Shown here: positions 24,601-32,252 of the stretch, in pieces
How the letters are laid out: every line of letters begins with the position of its first letter
How positions within the stretch are numbered: the first letter of the stretch is position 1
NCBI GenBank assembly: GCA_029240055.1
Contig: JARBTT010000006.1
Location: 1 to 40,216 of the forward strand
From: Anaerosinus sp.
Lineage (GTDB): Bacteria > Bacillota > Negativicutes > JARBTT01
Direction: 5' to 3'
Length of the DNA: 40,216 bases
Notes under the pieces: model-generated
Databases searched by the model: none
Told to the model about the DNA's origin: nothing
Seen by the model: only the letters and a program-made list of their open reading frames with translations
Program-made: the position numbers and the translations under genes

Positions 24601-24669
24601 TGCAAAACATAAAGTCAAACGTTATGGAGCAAAATAATGTGAGGTATTCTATGATTGCGGGGTAGAAAA

Positions 24670-26988
24670 ATGAAATTTTTTAAACGCGATATTATATTAC
24701 TTTTACTTGTTAGTATTTTATTGGGGGCGGCTTTTGCCAAAGCAGTTTCGTATGGAGCAAATTTTTACTTTAAAGAAAAATTAGTAAGTTTAGTTGGTGA
24801 TTATGGAGAATACGATCTGATTGTACAAATACGCGAAGACAACAAAGCAGATGGGCAGATGCAATTAGAAAAGATTATCAACGAAAGTTTAGCGGGGGCA
24901 AAGTATAAAGAAGGGCCAGTCATTACGCAAAAAGCTAATTTCTTTGTGGCGTTACCAAGTGAATACAAAAATAAAGCGGTGTATGAAAATTTAGAACGAA
25001 TTTTTTCGAGTATTCCTGGCGGTGTAGGTATTAGCATTGTGACAGAACCAAAGCTAAATATTCGCGGAGTACCATCAGGTGCTGTAGAGATGATTATAGA
25101 CCAATTGCAAGCAATTCCCGGCGTTGACTTTGTGTATCGGAGTGGCTCGAGCATTGGTGTAGTGTTAGCTGGAGCAGAAAAAATTGCTACTATAACAGCA
25201 CAAGTGGAGGCAATTCTTAGTGCGAATAAAATGGTAGAAGTAAGTTTTCCTGCTGGTTTGGAGCCGGAGAATCCGGTGCTGTTGGCAGAAAATATCGTAA
25301 CTGCTTTATATAAAAATTTACAGCCTAAGATTGCAAAATATGTATCAGTAGATAGTAGCAATGATGATATTGCTCATCTGACAAGTACCATGCAAGAGTT
25401 GCGCAAATTTCTAAAAGCATATCAAACAAAAGTTTTTGTAACACCAGGAAAGAATGTGCAATTAGCAAAAGGAAATACTGTAGTATTGCAGGGAGAAGGA
25501 GAGAAAAAAGTAGAAGTTGGTGATGTCCTGCAAAGAAATAATATTGCTGTGTCATTAACCGAAGCAAATGCGAATGGTTCCTATACTGGAGTGATTACGC
25601 AAGGAGACGGAAGCAACTTAAAAAGTAATCTTGTGTATTTGCTTGATAAAGATAAGGTGACAGCTTATGCTGGAACAGCGACGTGGCAAAGTCCTCGAGA
25701 TGAGCTTCTTTATGCGTTATCGCAAACGGAAAAAATAACGAAAGAATTGCCTAGTTTTGCTAAGGAAAGCAATACGGTAAGCAAATTAGCTTTAGATACC
25801 TTGCAAAGTTATAATGAGAATGAAACAAATGTGCAGAGAACCTTAAGCAATATGGATGATGCGGTCATCTCAATTAATAGTGCCACTGAAAAATTGGAAG
25901 CCGTTGATGTACAAGCAATTCAAGATCGCATTGATAGCTCATCAAAGACAATGACAAAGTTGCTAGGAACGCTGCGATTAGTACGTTTGATTAATCCCGA
26001 TGTATCACTAGCCATGGGAACGTTAAAAGAAACACAAGAGAAAATGAATGCCTTCGGAGAATTGCTTAATGGGCTTAATAGTGTCAATGAACAAGCTATT
26101 GCGACAAAAAATATTTTAGCAACAATGGCTGATAATGGAAATAGATTAAATAGCTCATTGCAAGCATTCAATCAAGGAAAAACAAAAGGAAATTTAATTG
26201 ATGCAAATAAAAGATTGACTCAATTGGCAAACACTGATTTTACAAATGTTAGTGAAGCACTCCAAACGTTACAAGTATCCGCCCCCAAATTGAATGATGA
26301 AGAAATGAATAGTTCCATCACCTTAATGGATAAGATGATCAATGGTCAAGTCATACCAAATAAGAGATTGCAGATTATGATAGATCATTCTATCTGGCTA
26401 GAAAATATTAAGCCAATTATTTATGGGGCTGTTGGGCATCAAAACATTGGCATTTTTGATTCAAATATTGGCGTCATCGAACCGAATGTATACTTACAAG
26501 CTTATCAGGTGTTAAACGAAGTACAAGCAGTACTTGCTGGGCTTACCGCATTTGTGGTTACATTGGCTTTATTGGCGTTTGACCATACTGCAGTTATGTC
26601 AGCTTTGCGTAATCAAAGATTAAGTAACCGTGTGCAAAAACAGCAAAAAGGTATGATCCAAGTTAGTAAACAGTTAATAAAAAGTATAGCTTATCGTGAA
26701 AATGTCTATGGAATGGTGGTAGGGGCTATTTTGCTTAGTTTTATATTTTATTTTTCCGGAGCGGGAATCCCTTACGTTAGTTGGTATCTAGTTCCTATTA
26801 TTGGGATGCTTTTTGGCTTATTGATCGCTTTGATTACGGAAAAAATTACACCGGTTTCGGTAGAAGAAATATTTGCTGGAAAATCACTAGGAATGTCTTT
26901 TACTGAAATCATGCGTGAAATTGTCATTCCAAATGGAAGACCAGGGATACTAGAACGCTTAAATCGGCAGAAGCTAAAATTCAAATAA
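24670..26988 (+). CDS. Large ABC-permease-like protein with giant extracytoplasmic domain
   Basis: I do not recognise the family. The 772-aa product has one N-terminal membrane helix (7-26) and about 590 extracytoplasmic residues. Three C-terminal helices follow (about 621-642, 680-700, 705-723), with a basic loop between the first two and a basic C-terminal tail. This is the topology of MacB, FtsX and LolC/E type permeases. The outer part begins with mixed alpha/beta repeats (about 45-250), then a small beta domain around VFVTPGKNVQLAKGNTVVL. A long helical region (about 350-600) follows, with heptad spacing like that of MCE proteins. An ABC ATPase gene follows 20 bases downstream and is the evident partner. 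ATG 24670 follows CGGGGT by 6 bases; TTG 24655 is an alternative. A role moving lipid, lipoprotein or polymer through the envelope is inferred. Confidence 0.75.
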   Translation: MKFFKRDIILLLLVSILLGAAFAKAVSYGANFYFKEKLVSLVGDYGEYDLIVQIREDNKADGQMQLEKIINESLAGAKYKEGPVITQKANFFVALPSEYKNKAVYENLERIFSSIPGGVGISIVTEPKLNIRGVPSGAVEMIIDQLQAIPGVDFVYRSGSSIGVVLAGAEKIATITAQVEAILSANKMVEVSFPAGLEPENPVLLAENIVTALYKNLQPKIAKYVSVDSSNDDIAHLTSTMQELRKFLKAYQTKVFVTPGKNVQLAKGNTVVLQGEGEKKVEVGDVLQRNNIAVSLTEANANGSYTGVITQGDGSNLKSNLVYLLDKDKVTAYAGTATWQSPRDELLYALSQTEKITKELPSFAKESNTVSKLALDTLQSYNENETNVQRTLSNMDDAVISINSATEKLEAVDVQAIQDRIDSSSKTMTKLLGTLRLVRLINPDVSLAMGTLKETQEKMNAFGELLNGLNSVNEQAIATKNILATMADNGNRLNSSLQAFNQGKTKGNLIDANKRLTQLANTDFTNVSEALQTLQVSAPKLNDEEMNSSITLMDKMINGQVIPNKRLQIMIDHSIWLENIKPIIYGAVGHQNIGIFDSNIGVIEPNVYLQAYQVLNEVQAVLAGLTAFVVTLALLAFDHTAVMSALRNQRLSNRVQKQQKGMIQVSKQLIKSIAYRENVYGMVVGAILLSFIFYFSGAGIPYVSWYLVPIIGMLFGLLIALITEKITPVSVEEIFAGKSLGMSFTEIMREIVIPNGRPGILERLNRQKLKFK

Positions 26989-27008
26989 TTTGTATAAAGG
27001 GTGATCAT

Positions 27009-27770
27009 ATGTTTGCAATTTCTAATCTTTCAAAACATTTTGGTGGAGTTCAAGCTGTTGATCATATTAATTTAACGGCAAAGCAAGGTGAGACCGTCGT
27101 TTTAATGGGACCCTCTGGTTGTGGAAAATCGACGACAATTCGCATGATTAATCGCTTAATTGAGCCAGATGAAGGAAGTATCTTCTTTGATTCCATTGAT
27201 GTTACAACGCTGAATGTAACTGAGCTACTTGCTATGCGTAAACGAATCGGTTTTGTTTTTCAGCATTTCAATTTAATAGCGCGGTTGTCTGCGATTGAAA
27301 ATGTGATGCTAGGCTTGGTTATGGGAAATGTGCCAAGGGAAGTGGCTTATGAAAAAGCAAAAATAGCATTAATTAAAGTAGGCTTAGAAAAAGAACTACA
27401 AAAGAAGCCGAATGTACTGTCTGGGGGACAGCAACAACGCGTTGCCATTGCTAGAGCGCTTGTGTTAGAACCAGAACTAATCCTGTGGGATGAACCAACG
27501 GCTTCGCTTGATCCTATGCTAGTTCGAGAGGTTCTCCTTATCATGGAAGAACTTGCAAAATATAGAGCGAGTACAATGCTCGTCGTTACCCATGAATTAT
27601 CGTTTGCTTTAAATGTAGCGGATAAGATCATTTTAATGGATAAAGGAAAGATTGTTGAAACAGGAGCAACCCAAGATATTTTTCTTAATCCGACCTCAAA
27701 TGTAGGACAAAATTATAAAGCATTAATTGAATATCAAATGAATGCTAGTAAGCTTGTTTTGGTAAAATAA
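27009..27770 (+). CDS. ABC transporter ATPase paired with the large permease
   Basis: The 253-aa ATPase has Walker A GPSGCGKST (34-42), Q loop FVFQHFNLIARLSAIENV, signature LSGGQQQR (137-144), Walker B ELILWDEPTASLDP (156-169) and switch His in VVTHELSFA. Its sequence resembles the polar amino acid importer ATPases (GlnQ/ArtP type), including the FQHFNL segment. However, no solute-binding protein or classical permease adjoins it. The only candidate partner is the 772-aa protein ending 20 bases upstream. GTTTGTATAAAGGGTGATC places an AAAGGGTGA site 5-6 bases before ATG 27009. It is followed by an AT-rich gap with the lpxC promoter, so the ABC pair looks like a separate two-gene unit. Confidence 0.88.
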   Translation: MFAISNLSKHFGGVQAVDHINLTAKQGETVVLMGPSGCGKSTTIRMINRLIEPDEGSIFFDSIDVTTLNVTELLAMRKRIGFVFQHFNLIARLSAIENVMLGLVMGNVPREVAYEKAKIALIKVGLEKELQKKPNVLSGGQQQRVAIARALVLEPELILWDEPTASLDPMLVREVLLIMEELAKYRASTMLVVTHELSFALNVADKIILMDKGKIVETGATQDIFLNPTSNVGQNYKALIEYQMNASKLVLVK

Positions 27771-27790
27771 ATAAAATTTTTTTTTTATGC

Positions 27791-27819
27791 TTGCAGGATG
27801 AGCTAATTTTTTGTAGAAT
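27791..27819 (+). promoter_or_regulatory. Sigma-A promoter for lpxC
   Basis: TTGCAG (27791-27796), 17 bases, then TAGAAT (27814-27819). The start site would be near 27826, giving a leader of about 29 bases that holds the lpxC ribosome site AGGAGG. Confidence 0.65.
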
Positions 27820-27854
27820 AAACAAAGGTTATCATGTCAGGAGGATTTTTATTT

Positions 27855-28682
27855 ATGCAGTACCAAACGACAATTGAAAAAGATGTAACCTATACTGGGA
27901 TTGGCTTACATTCGGGCTGTGAGGTTACAATTAGGTTAAAGCCTGCTCCAGTAAATACGGGCATTGTGTTTATTCGTGTTGATTTAGAAGATTCACCACG
28001 GGTTGCTGCGATTTCTGACAATGTAACAGCTACCGTTAGAGCAACAACGATTGAATCAGGAACGGCAAAGGTTTTTACAATAGAACATTTGATGTCAGCT
28101 TTTCATGCGCTACAAATAGATAATTGCTATATTGAAATTGATGCCGTAGAACCACCAGTAACTGATGGTAGTGCTTTGGTTTTCTTTGAGTTAATCCAAA
28201 GTGCTGGTGTTAGAGAGCAAGAAGAAGAAAGTAAGGAAATCGTCATTGATCAAACTTATATTGTAAGACAAGATGATAAGTTTGTAATGATATTACCTTA
28301 CGATGGCTTTAGAGTCAGCTTTACTTCTGTCAATCCAAGTGAGCTGGTTGGGATTCAATATGCAGATTATGAGATTACAGCAGAAATTTTTCATAAAGAA
28401 ATAGCACCGGCTAGAACCATTGCCTATGAACAAGAAATAGAGGCCTTGCAAAAAATGGGCTTGGGGTTAGGTGGAACACCAGAAAACGTCATTGTATATA
28501 ATGATGAAAAATGGTTAACGGAACTTAGATTTGTAGATGAATTGGTACGCCATAAGGTACTCGATATCATTGGTGATATTCGTCTGGTTGGACGGGTACG
28601 CGGACATATCGTCGCTGTAAAATCTAGCCATGCCATTAATACAGAACTTGCGAAGCAAATATCCGCTGGGCTTAGTAAGTAA
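27855..28682 (+). CDS. lpxC: LpxC, UDP-3-O-acyl-GlcNAc deacetylase
   Basis: LpxC is the zinc-dependent committed step of lipid A synthesis. ATG 27855 is chosen since AGGAGG (27839-27844) precedes it by 10 bases; the in-frame ATG 27834 overlaps that site. The 275-aa product (E. coli 305) carries the catalytic pair Glu77-His78 in TIEHLMSAFHAL. The zinc ligands are His233 and Asp237 in RHKVLDIIGD, with the third ligand His78, and the general acid is His259 in SSHAINTELA. The N-terminal IGLHSG motif is also present. Unlike LpxC in some Gram-negatives, it is not fused to FabZ; fabZ is a separate gene 17 bases downstream. Confidence 0.97.
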   Translation: MQYQTTIEKDVTYTGIGLHSGCEVTIRLKPAPVNTGIVFIRVDLEDSPRVAAISDNVTATVRATTIESGTAKVFTIEHLMSAFHALQIDNCYIEIDAVEPPVTDGSALVFFELIQSAGVREQEEESKEIVIDQTYIVRQDDKFVMILPYDGFRVSFTSVNPSELVGIQYADYEITAEIFHKEIAPARTIAYEQEIEALQKMGLGLGGTPENVIVYNDEKWLTELRFVDELVRHKVLDIIGDIRLVGRVRGHIVAVKSSHAINTELAKQISAGLSK

Positions 28683-28699
28683 AAGAGGAGGAATTTATT

Positions 28700-29143
28700 A
28701 TGATTTTATCAGTAACCGATATACAAAAAATATTGCCGCACCGTTCCCCATTTTTATTAGTAGATAGAATTATTGAGTTAGAACCAATGAAACGAGCTGT
28801 TGGTATAAAAAACGTGACAATGACAGAAACTCATTTTCAAGGACACTTTCCTGGCAATCCTATTATGCCAGGTGTATTAATTTTGGAGGCAATGGCGCAA
28901 GTTGGTGGCGTAGCAATGCTTTATCCAGAAGAAAATCGGGGCAAAGTTACGTTCTTTGCTGGTATGGAAAATGTACGGTTTAGAAAACCTGTTGTACCAG
29001 GTGATCAATTGAAAATGGTAGCGGAACTAGTCAAGATCCGTGGTCCGATTGGTAAATTACATTGTGAAGCGTATGTAGAAGGTCAAATGATCGCCCAAGG
29101 TGATTTTACATTTGCGTTAAAAGCACCGGAAAATAATGAGTAA
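28700..29143 (+). CDS. fabZ: FabZ, 3-hydroxyacyl-ACP dehydratase
   Basis: FabZ dehydrates 3-hydroxyacyl-ACP in fatty acid elongation and competes with LpxA and LpxD for the same acyl-ACP. That explains its place between lpxC and lpxA. The 147-aa hotdog-fold product has the N-terminal DIQKILPHRSPFLLVDRI motif, catalytic His49 in GHFPGNPIMPGVLILEAMAQ and Glu63 in the same block, and the FRKPVVPGDQL strand. GAGGAGG (28685-28691) precedes ATG 28700. The gene is followed by a strong hairpin. Confidence 0.97.
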   Translation: MILSVTDIQKILPHRSPFLLVDRIIELEPMKRAVGIKNVTMTETHFQGHFPGNPIMPGVLILEAMAQVGGVAMLYPEENRGKVTFFAGMENVRFRKPVVPGDQLKMVAELVKIRGPIGKLHCEAYVEGQMIAQGDFTFALKAPENNE

Positions 29144-29206
29144 ATCAGCTGTTTTGGTATGAAATATTTAGCTATTATAGTACTTTCCTACTATAATAGC
29201 TGATTT
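29142..29206 (+). promoter_or_regulatory. fabZ-lpxA intergenic hairpin with a competing pairing
   Basis: A perfect 13-bp stem (29170-29182 with 29189-29201, loop CTTTCC) is followed by GATTTT and works as a possible terminator. A second perfect 9-bp pairing, AAATCAGCT (29142-29150) with AGCTGATTT (29198-29206), uses four of the same bases and so excludes the full hairpin. The remaining gap to lpxA (29207-29331) shows no clear promoter. Confidence 0.5.
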
Positions 29207-29331
29207 TGGCGAAATTTGGGTTGTTTATTTTAAACTGACTGTCTGGACTATATATAGGTGTTGGTGAATTAAGGAGAAGTTTACGTGTAGACGTTCATAT
29301 AAATTTAAGAGGAAAAGGAGCTGATATACTT

Positions 29332-30150
29332 ATGAAACCAGAGAAGGTAGTTGTTTTGCGGAATGTACATGAGACGGCAGTTGTACATCCTAGTGCGCGA
29401 CTTGGCAAAGATGTACAAATCGGACCCTATGCAGTTATTGGTGAGAATGTTCTGATTGATGATGGTACAAAGATTGGTGCACATGTTGTTATAGACGGCT
29501 GGACTAGCATAGGTAAAAACTGTGTGATATTCCCAGGCGCATCCATCGGGGCAGAACCACAAGATTTAAAATTTGCTGGTGAAAAGTCCTATGTGTTCAT
29601 TGGAGATAATACTAGAATTCGTGAATGTGCAACTGTAAATAGAGCGACAGGTGAAGGCGAAGAAACACGTATCGGAAATGATTGTTTAATGATGGCATAT
29701 ACACATGTTGCTCACAACTGTATCGTTGGTAATAATGTTATTATGTCCAATGCTGCAACGCTTGCAGGTCATGTTATTGTTGAAGATCGTGCGGTAATTG
29801 GTGGTTTAACGGGAATTCATCAATTTGTAAAAGTTGGTCGTAATGCAATGATTGGTGGGGCTTCGAAAGTTGTACAAGATGTTGTTCCCTATACTATTGT
29901 TGATGGTCATCCAGCAAAAGTGTCTGGTTTAAATAGTGTTGGAATTTCTCGTGCAGGGATTGCGATTGAATCTCGGCGTAATATTAAAAAAGCATATAAA
30001 TTACTTTATCGCTCTAGTCTTAGTTTAACGCAAGCAATTGCATTAATTGAACAAGAAGTTGATTCGTGCAATGAAGTCGAACATCTTTTGCGCTTTTTGC
30101 GTAATGCCGAACGGGGTATTTGTCGCGGACGTAAAGAGACGAGTGAGTAA
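29332..30150 (+). CDS. lpxA: LpxA, UDP-GlcNAc acyltransferase
   Basis: LpxA performs the first step of lipid A synthesis, moving a 3-hydroxyacyl chain from ACP to UDP-GlcNAc. The 272-aa product (E. coli 262) starts its beta-helix with VHPSARLGKDVQIGPYAVIG after a short N-terminal extension. Catalytic His128 lies in THVAHNC, and the block HQFVKVGRNAMIGGASKVVQDVVPYTI is typical. A helical C-terminal domain (about 205-272, GISRAGIAIESRRNIKKAYKLLY) completes it. AAAAGGAG (29313-29320) precedes ATG 29332. lpxI starts 29 bases after the stop. Confidence 0.97.
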   Translation: MKPEKVVVLRNVHETAVVHPSARLGKDVQIGPYAVIGENVLIDDGTKIGAHVVIDGWTSIGKNCVIFPGASIGAEPQDLKFAGEKSYVFIGDNTRIRECATVNRATGEGEETRIGNDCLMMAYTHVAHNCIVGNNVIMSNAATLAGHVIVEDRAVIGGLTGIHQFVKVGRNAMIGGASKVVQDVVPYTIVDGHPAKVSGLNSVGISRAGIAIESRRNIKKAYKLLYRSSLSLTQAIALIEQEVDSCNEVEHLLRFLRNAERGICRGRKETSE

Positions 30151-30179
30151 TGAGCTGAATGCTATTCGGAGGAAAATGT

Positions 30180-30983
30180 ATGGAGAGAATTGGGTTATTG
30201 GCTGGTGTTGGTAAATTGCCTGTAGAATTTGCTCGTGCCGCTAAAGGTATGGGCTTTAATGTTTTTACAGTCGCTTTGGTAGAGTCGGTAGAAAAAGAAT
30301 TAGCGGAACACGTTGAAAAAATAGAAAAAATTGGTGTTGGTCAACTAGATACAATTTTTGAATTTTTAAAGCAAAATAATATTACAAGAGTAACGATGCT
30401 TGGCAAAGTTACCAAAGAATTGATGTTTGATGGTAAAGTAATGCTTGATGATCGCATGAAAAAAATCTTAGCAGCTTTGCCAGATAATAACGATGATACA
30501 TTAATGCTGGCGTTCGTTCGCGAGCTTGCGATAGAAGGCATTGCTGTTTTTGATCAAACCGCATTGATCCGTTCTTTGATCGTAAAAGAGGGTACACTTA
30601 CAGAGCGTGAACCAAATGTAGATGAAAAGGCAGATATGGAATTTGGTTTTAAAATGGCCAAGGCGATTGGCGGTCTTGATATTGGTCAAACAGTTGTCGT
30701 AAAAAATCTAGCAGTGATGGCAGTGGAAGCCATTGAAGGTACGGATGAATGTATTTTACGTGGTGGCAAGTTAGGTCGTGGCGGTGTTGTCGTAGCAAAG
30801 GTTGCAAAACCGAAGCAGGATGTCCGTTTTGATGTACCAGCGGTTGGGATAAAGACCATAGAATCCATGTGTACAGTCGGAGCGAAAGCTTTGGTAATGG
30901 AAGCTGGCAAAACAATTTTAGTAGAAAAGGAAAAAGTCCTTGAAATTGCCAATGAAAACGGAATAACAATTGTCGCTCTGTAA
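30180..30983 (+). CDS. lpxI: LpxI, UDP-2,3-diacylglucosamine pyrophosphatase
   Basis: LpxI (DUF1009) hydrolyses UDP-2,3-diacylglucosamine to lipid X, replacing the LpxH enzyme of gamma- and beta-proteobacteria. The 267-aa product has the N-terminal RIGLLAGVGKLPVEFARAA motif (1-20), the central KVTKELMFDGKVMLDDR, and the C-terminal family block GGVVVAKVAKPKQDVRFD then VPAVGIKTIE, which holds the conserved active-site Asp. ATG 30180 follows GGAGG (30168-30172) by 7 bases; ATG 30159 in the same frame lies upstream of that site and is rejected. A terminator-like hairpin separates it from lpxB. Confidence 0.95.
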   Translation: MERIGLLAGVGKLPVEFARAAKGMGFNVFTVALVESVEKELAEHVEKIEKIGVGQLDTIFEFLKQNNITRVTMLGKVTKELMFDGKVMLDDRMKKILAALPDNNDDTLMLAFVRELAIEGIAVFDQTALIRSLIVKEGTLTEREPNVDEKADMEFGFKMAKAIGGLDIGQTVVVKNLAVMAVEAIEGTDECILRGGKLGRGGVVVAKVAKPKQDVRFDVPAVGIKTIESMCTVGAKALVMEAGKTILVEKEKVLEIANENGITIVAL

Positions 30984-30998
30984 ATACTGATGATAAGA

Positions 30999-31044
30999 GG
31001 CGCGACGGATGCTAAAAATTAATAAAGCGTCCTCGCGTCTTTTT
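30999..31044 (+). terminator. Terminator between lpxI and lpxB
   Basis: GGCGCGACGGATGC (30999-31012) pairs with GCGTCCTCGCGTC (31027-31039) with one bulged C and two G-U pairs, followed by a run of five T. It is unusually GC-rich for this window. No clear promoter follows, so it may attenuate rather than end transcription. Confidence 0.7.
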
Positions 31045-31067
31045 AAAATTGTTACTGGAGGTTCCTT

Positions 31068-32204
31068 ATGTGCAAAATCATGATATCTGTTGGTGAAGCA
31101 TCGGGTGATTTGCATGGTGCAAGTATAGCCGCAGAATTAAAAAAAATAAAACCTAATATTAAACTGTTTGGTATGGGCGGTAAAGCGATGCGTGAAGCCG
31201 GTGTAGAGCTTAGTCATGATTTTGCGGATCTTGATGTCATGGGATTCGTCGAAGTAATAAAAAATTTACCGCGCTTTTTTCGTTTGCGTGATGAGTTAGT
31301 AGAAATCATGAAAAAAGAAAGACCAGATGTATTACTCATTATTGATTATGCTGACTTTAATATGCGTTTGGCAAAATGCGCTAAACAACTGGGTATTCCG
31401 ATACTTTCTTATATTCCACCATCAGCATGGGCTTGGCGAAAAGGCAGAGCGAAATCAATGGCAAAATTGGTTAATAAAATTGCTAGTATTTTTCCTTTTG
31501 AGGCAGAGGTTTATCGTAAGGCAGGTGCAGATGTTAATTTTGTTGGGCATCCCTTGCTTGATATTGTTAAGCCAAGTATGAATAAAGAAGAGGCCTATCA
31601 ATTTTTTGCTGCTAGCCCTGATGAACCTATTATTCTACTATTACCAGGTAGTCGCAAACAAGAAATTACCAGTTTATTGCCGATTATGCTTGAGAGTGCC
31701 GAAAAAATATTGCAAGAAAATCCAAGTTGTCAATTTTTTTTACCAGTAGCATCGACAATTTCCCGGGAAATGTTGCAAAGTATACTAAATAGTTACAAGG
31801 TTAAAGTTCATTTAACTAGTGGAAATATTTACGATTTAATGAATATCGCCGATACTGCAATTGCCGCATCGGGAACAGTTACATTGGAAGCGGCTATTTT
31901 AGGGTTGCCAGTTGTTGTTGTCTATAAAATGTCGGCAATCACTTATTTTATAGGTAGATTGCTAGTGAAAATTCCTCATATCAGCTTGCCCAATATAGTA
32001 ATGGAAGAACGAATGATTCCAGAATTATTGCAAGATGAGGTTACGGCAGAAAAAGTTGCTAAAGAAGCAATGCGCTTACTAAAGACAAATCCTTATGGCC
32101 AAACAGTTCGTACAAAACTGCAATTAATGAAAGAAAAACTTGGTTTATCAGGGGCTGTGAGGCGCGTTGCTGAGGAAGTTTTAATCATGGCAAATAAAAA
32201 ATAG
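31068..32204 (+). CDS. lpxB: LpxB, lipid A disaccharide synthase
   Basis: LpxB joins lipid X to UDP-diacylglucosamine at the inner face of the membrane. The 378-aa GT19 product matches the E. coli length (382). Landmarks are MISVGEASGDLHGASIAAEL (4-23), DLDVMGFVEVIKNLPR, the IDYADFNMRLAK block, YIPPSAWAWRKGR, HPLLD and LLPGSRKQEI for the acceptor and donor sites, and AASGTVTLEAAILGLPVVVVYK. ATG 31068 follows GGAGG (31057-31061). msbA begins 48 bases downstream. Confidence 0.97.
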   Translation: MCKIMISVGEASGDLHGASIAAELKKIKPNIKLFGMGGKAMREAGVELSHDFADLDVMGFVEVIKNLPRFFRLRDELVEIMKKERPDVLLIIDYADFNMRLAKCAKQLGIPILSYIPPSAWAWRKGRAKSMAKLVNKIASIFPFEAEVYRKAGADVNFVGHPLLDIVKPSMNKEEAYQFFAASPDEPIILLLPGSRKQEITSLLPIMLESAEKILQENPSCQFFLPVASTISREMLQSILNSYKVKVHLTSGNIYDLMNIADTAIAASGTVTLEAAILGLPVVVVYKMSAITYFIGRLLVKIPHISLPNIVMEERMIPELLQDEVTAEKVAKEAMRLLKTNPYGQTVRTKLQLMKEKLGLSGAVRRVAEEVLIMANKK

Positions 32205-32252
32205 AAATCTACAATCGGTTTCTCTAAACAGTATGGAATTGGAGGTTATTGA

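Noticed and set aside
24801-25361. Long open frame on the minus strand (186 codons) inside the large permease gene
   Set aside because: It lies wholly within a well-supported + strand gene, has no ribosome site or neighbours on its strand and shows no recognisable domain.
27776-27787. T-run after the ABC ATPase gene as a terminator
   Set aside because: No stable stem precedes the run of T; it is only an AT-rich stretch.
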